Below are positions 5,223 through 6,866 of a stretch of 6,866 nucleotides of DNA, piece after piece (position 1 is the stretch's first letter; every line of letters begins with the position of its first letter). The position numbers were made by a program, and so were the translations under genes. The notes under the pieces were generated by a model. That model did no database searches and had not been told where the DNA came from. It saw only the letters and a program-made list of their open reading frames with translations. Source of the stretch: JANMDN01 sp031376285 (lineage in GTDB: Bacteria; Actinomycetota; Thermoleophilia; Miltoncostaeales; Miltoncostaeaceae); assembly GCA_031376285.1 (NCBI GenBank), contig JANMDN010000026.1, positions 1-6,866 of the forward strand, in the 5' to 3' direction.

Positions 5223-6770
5223 ATGAGTACCCGAGCCCGAATTGACGTCCGAGACGTCACAGAGATTGCGAAGCTAAAAGGTGCATGGCGCCGGATGCGG
5301 CCGCTTCTCCGGAAACCACGCGTACATGATTTCTATCTCGCATTCGATCCACTCGACTGGGCACCCTTCGAGTACGCCTTGGAGGAGGAACTACTTGCCT
5401 TACGTCGGACCGTTCTGGCAGGGACATACCGAGTAGCAGAGCCCTATGTCCTGCGCGGGGCGAAGGCCCGGGGCCTCAGTCGCCCGATGACCTTCCTGGG
5501 ACCTAAAGACACAATTCTCTACACATCCATCGTCTCGCACGCGAGTGCTGACCTGATGTCGCGAATGCCCCCTTGGGCAGTCTTCGGAAGGCGGGGAGAG
5601 CTGCAAGGCGACAGCGCTGAGGCATCGGAGAGCGGCTGGTTCAGGGCATGGCTCAAACGAAAAGCACAACTCTGGACGATAACAGAGTCACACGAGTACT
5701 TGGTCGAGACAGATATCAGCAACTTCTTTCCCAGCGTTCATCTCGACGCCGCGGCGGATCACCTCATGGCTCACTCGCGGCTCGGTGTCGATGTGATCCG
5801 GTTGCTGACTCACCTGTTGCGAGGGGTTTCGCCTCAGATTCACTATCAAGCCTCACCGGTCGTCGGACTACCGCAAGAGTTCTTCGACAATTCTCGGACG
5901 ATAGCCCATTCGTTCCTACAGCCGCTTGACGAAGTCTTTGAATCCGAGGGGAGAGAATCTCGCTACAGCCGCTATATGGACGATGTCGTCGTCGGCGTTG
6001 ACTCACGGCCCGAAGGTCTCGAGGCCGTCGCGCGCGCTCAGGGGGCGTTGGAGTCGCTGGGTCTATATCCGAACGCTTCGAAGACTCGGATCATCGCGGC
6101 GAGCGAGTTCGTACGCGACTATATGAAGAAGGAGAACGACTATCTCGGCGATCTTGGTGACGACCTCGATTCCGGACGGGCCATCGACGAGGATGAGTTT
6201 CGTCGCTCACTTCGAGAACATCTCGCCATCAAGAGCCAGCGCAAGGTCTGGGAGCAGGTTCTCCGCCGCTACTACACCATCGCCCGTCGACTCAGGGATC
6301 CGTACTTGATCGATTGTGCGGCGAGTCACCTTGAGCAGGCGCCCGCGTCGATTCGCTGGATACTCGACTATAGATCGACGTGGCACCTCTCTCGCAAGCG
6401 AATTGAGCAGGTGCGGGAGGGGGTTTCCAGCGTTGAGCGCCTCTATGACGATGTTCTGATCGCCGCGATGTACTACCTGGCGGTGGCCCCGAGCAAACGC
6501 TCCAGCGATGTTTCGGCGGCGGCGATTGACTGGGCTAAGGCGGTCTTGGACCGGGACTTGGAGTCCAGGCCCCACGCTTGCGCCCTCGCATCGGTTGTGG
6601 TCGGAAAGTTCGGTGCCGAGAACGAGACGAGCTATCTTCGTGGGATCATGGACCGGGTTCCCGTCCAGGAGCGCTCGCCTCTCAGACTGCAGATTGCGTG
6701 CATCCTGTTTGGTCAGGGCAGACTGCCGCTTAGAGCGCCTAACAGAATGGGAGTCGGCGGTAGCAGATGA
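5223..6770 (+). CDS. Reverse transcriptase of the unknown-group/Abi (DRT-like) type, C-terminus replaced by IS sequence
   Basis: 515-codon frame encoding a bacterial reverse transcriptase. FLGPKDTILYTSIV (91-104) precedes the palm. Motif A is ETDISNFFPSV (162-172, catalytic D164). Motif B is GLPQEFFDNSRTIAH (215-229). Motif C is YMDD (251-254, D253 and D254). Motif D is GLYPNASKTRI (280-290, K287). All three catalytic aspartates are present. Residues about 300-503 are predicted helical with no maturase or nuclease domain, which fits unknown-group/abortive-infection RTs rather than group II intron or retron enzymes. Which DRT class is unresolved. ATG at 5223 has GGAG 4 nt upstream. Native sequence ends at about L503 (codon 6729-6731). 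The last dozen residues, NRMGVGGSR included, and the stop come from an inserted IS. Such enzymes typically synthesise DNA as part of antiphage defence; activity of this shortened copy is uncertain. Its base composition looks less GC-rich than the abiE region. Confidence 0.88.
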   Translation: MSTRARIDVRDVTEIAKLKGAWRRMRPLLRKPRVHDFYLAFDPLDWAPFEYALEEELLALRRTVLAGTYRVAEPYVLRGAKARGLSRPMTFLGPKDTILYTSIVSHASADLMSRMPPWAVFGRRGELQGDSAEASESGWFRAWLKRKAQLWTITESHEYLVETDISNFFPSVHLDAAADHLMAHSRLGVDVIRLLTHLLRGVSPQIHYQASPVVGLPQEFFDNSRTIAHSFLQPLDEVFESEGRESRYSRYMDDVVVGVDSRPEGLEAVARAQGALESLGLYPNASKTRIIAASEFVRDYMKKENDYLGDLGDDLDSGRAIDEDEFRRSLREHLAIKSQRKVWEQVLRRYYTIARRLRDPYLIDCAASHLEQAPASIRWILDYRSTWHLSRKRIEQVREGVSSVERLYDDVLIAAMYYLAVAPSKRSSDVSAAAIDWAKAVLDRDLESRPHACALASVVVGKFGAENETSYLRGIMDRVPVQERSPLRLQIACILFGQGRLPLRAPNRMGVGGSR

Positions 6771-6866
6771 GGCAGCAGGCCAGCGCGACGAGTGCGGTGT
6801 GGGTTTGGCTGGTGCGCTCGTAGCAGATGGCCAGGCGCCGGTAGCGGTGCAACAAGGCGATGGTCT
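6734..6866 (-). mobile_element. IS5-family insertion sequence, one end only
   Basis: Homology to transposase starts a few bases inside this point and continues off the right edge. The preceding TTAG (6730-6733) fits the YTAR-type target duplication of IS5-family elements, placing the boundary at AGAGCGCCTAACAG. The terminal repeat cannot be checked because the other end lies outside the window. The insertion falls inside the reverse transcriptase coding sequence. Confidence 0.7.
6739..6866 (-). CDS. IS5-family DDE transposase, C-terminal end
   Basis: Forty-one codons before a TAG at 6741-6739, open to the right edge. The peptide has the typical IS5-family tail: LHRYRRLAICYER, then HTALVALACCLICYRRL. 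This is the segment that follows the catalytic glutamate, with the conserved RRL...YER. The catalytic DDE residues themselves are beyond the window. The stop codon lies about 5 bp from the proposed element tip, so the tail is encoded within the terminal repeat region, as is common in compact IS elements. Confidence 0.8.
   Translation of the reverse strand, partial: TIALLHRYRRLAICYERTSQTHTALVALACCLICYRRLPFC

Noticed and set aside
4928..5260. Minus-strand 110-codon frame as an integrase
   Set aside because: No integrase catalytic Arg-His-Tyr motifs are visible; only its extreme C-terminal tail is suggestive.

Overview
The window is GC-rich, with GTG and TTG starts, strong GC bias at third codon positions and a compact minus-strand operon. 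This fits an actinobacterium; genus cannot be read from the sequence. Almost everything recognisable is accessory: an AbiE type IV toxin-antitoxin pair, a uracil-DNA-glycosylase-superfamily protein, an AAA ATPase of the DUF4143 type, a reverse transcriptase of the unknown-group/abortive-infection kind, two tRNA-Pro 3' fragments, and the end of an IS5-family insertion sequence. It looks like part of a defence or mobile-gene island rather than core chromosome.

Layout. Positions 1-1529 (minus): abiEi antitoxin followed after 1 bp by abiEii toxin, which runs off the left edge. Positions 1554-2144: no intact gene, one strong 11-bp hairpin and a short coding-like remnant. Positions 2145-2819 (minus): UDG-superfamily protein. 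Positions 2904-2919: terminator-like hairpin. Positions 2939-2992 and 4851-4903: two near-identical direct repeats that read on the minus strand as the 3' half of a tRNA-Pro(UGG), without a 5' half. Between them is a 1.9-kb segment carrying one clear gene, the ATPase (3224-4498, plus), preceded by three 23-bp tandem repeats. No recombinase is visible in it. Positions 4904-5222: intergenic leader with a 12-bp tandem duplication. Positions 5223-6770 (plus): reverse transcriptase, whose natural C-terminus has been cut off by an IS5-like element entering at about 6734 and continuing past the right edge.

Interpretation (inference). A tRNA-Pro gene on the minus strand appears to have been used repeatedly as an integration target. 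Each event leaves a 3' tRNA fragment as an att site, and the material stacked between fragments is one or a few candidate defence genes. The ATPase segment could be a non-autonomous cassette moved by an integrase in trans. The RT would then lie in the next unit to the right, with an intact tRNA-Pro predicted beyond the window. The leftmost fragment is followed by a hairpin and a T-rich stretch, as expected for the original 3' flank of the tRNA gene.

Most certain: the AbiE pair, the ATPase, the RT fold, the IS5-type transposase end and the tRNA-like repeats. Least certain: mobility of the ATPase segment, the small ORF after the ATPase, the gene remnant, and the exact RT class.
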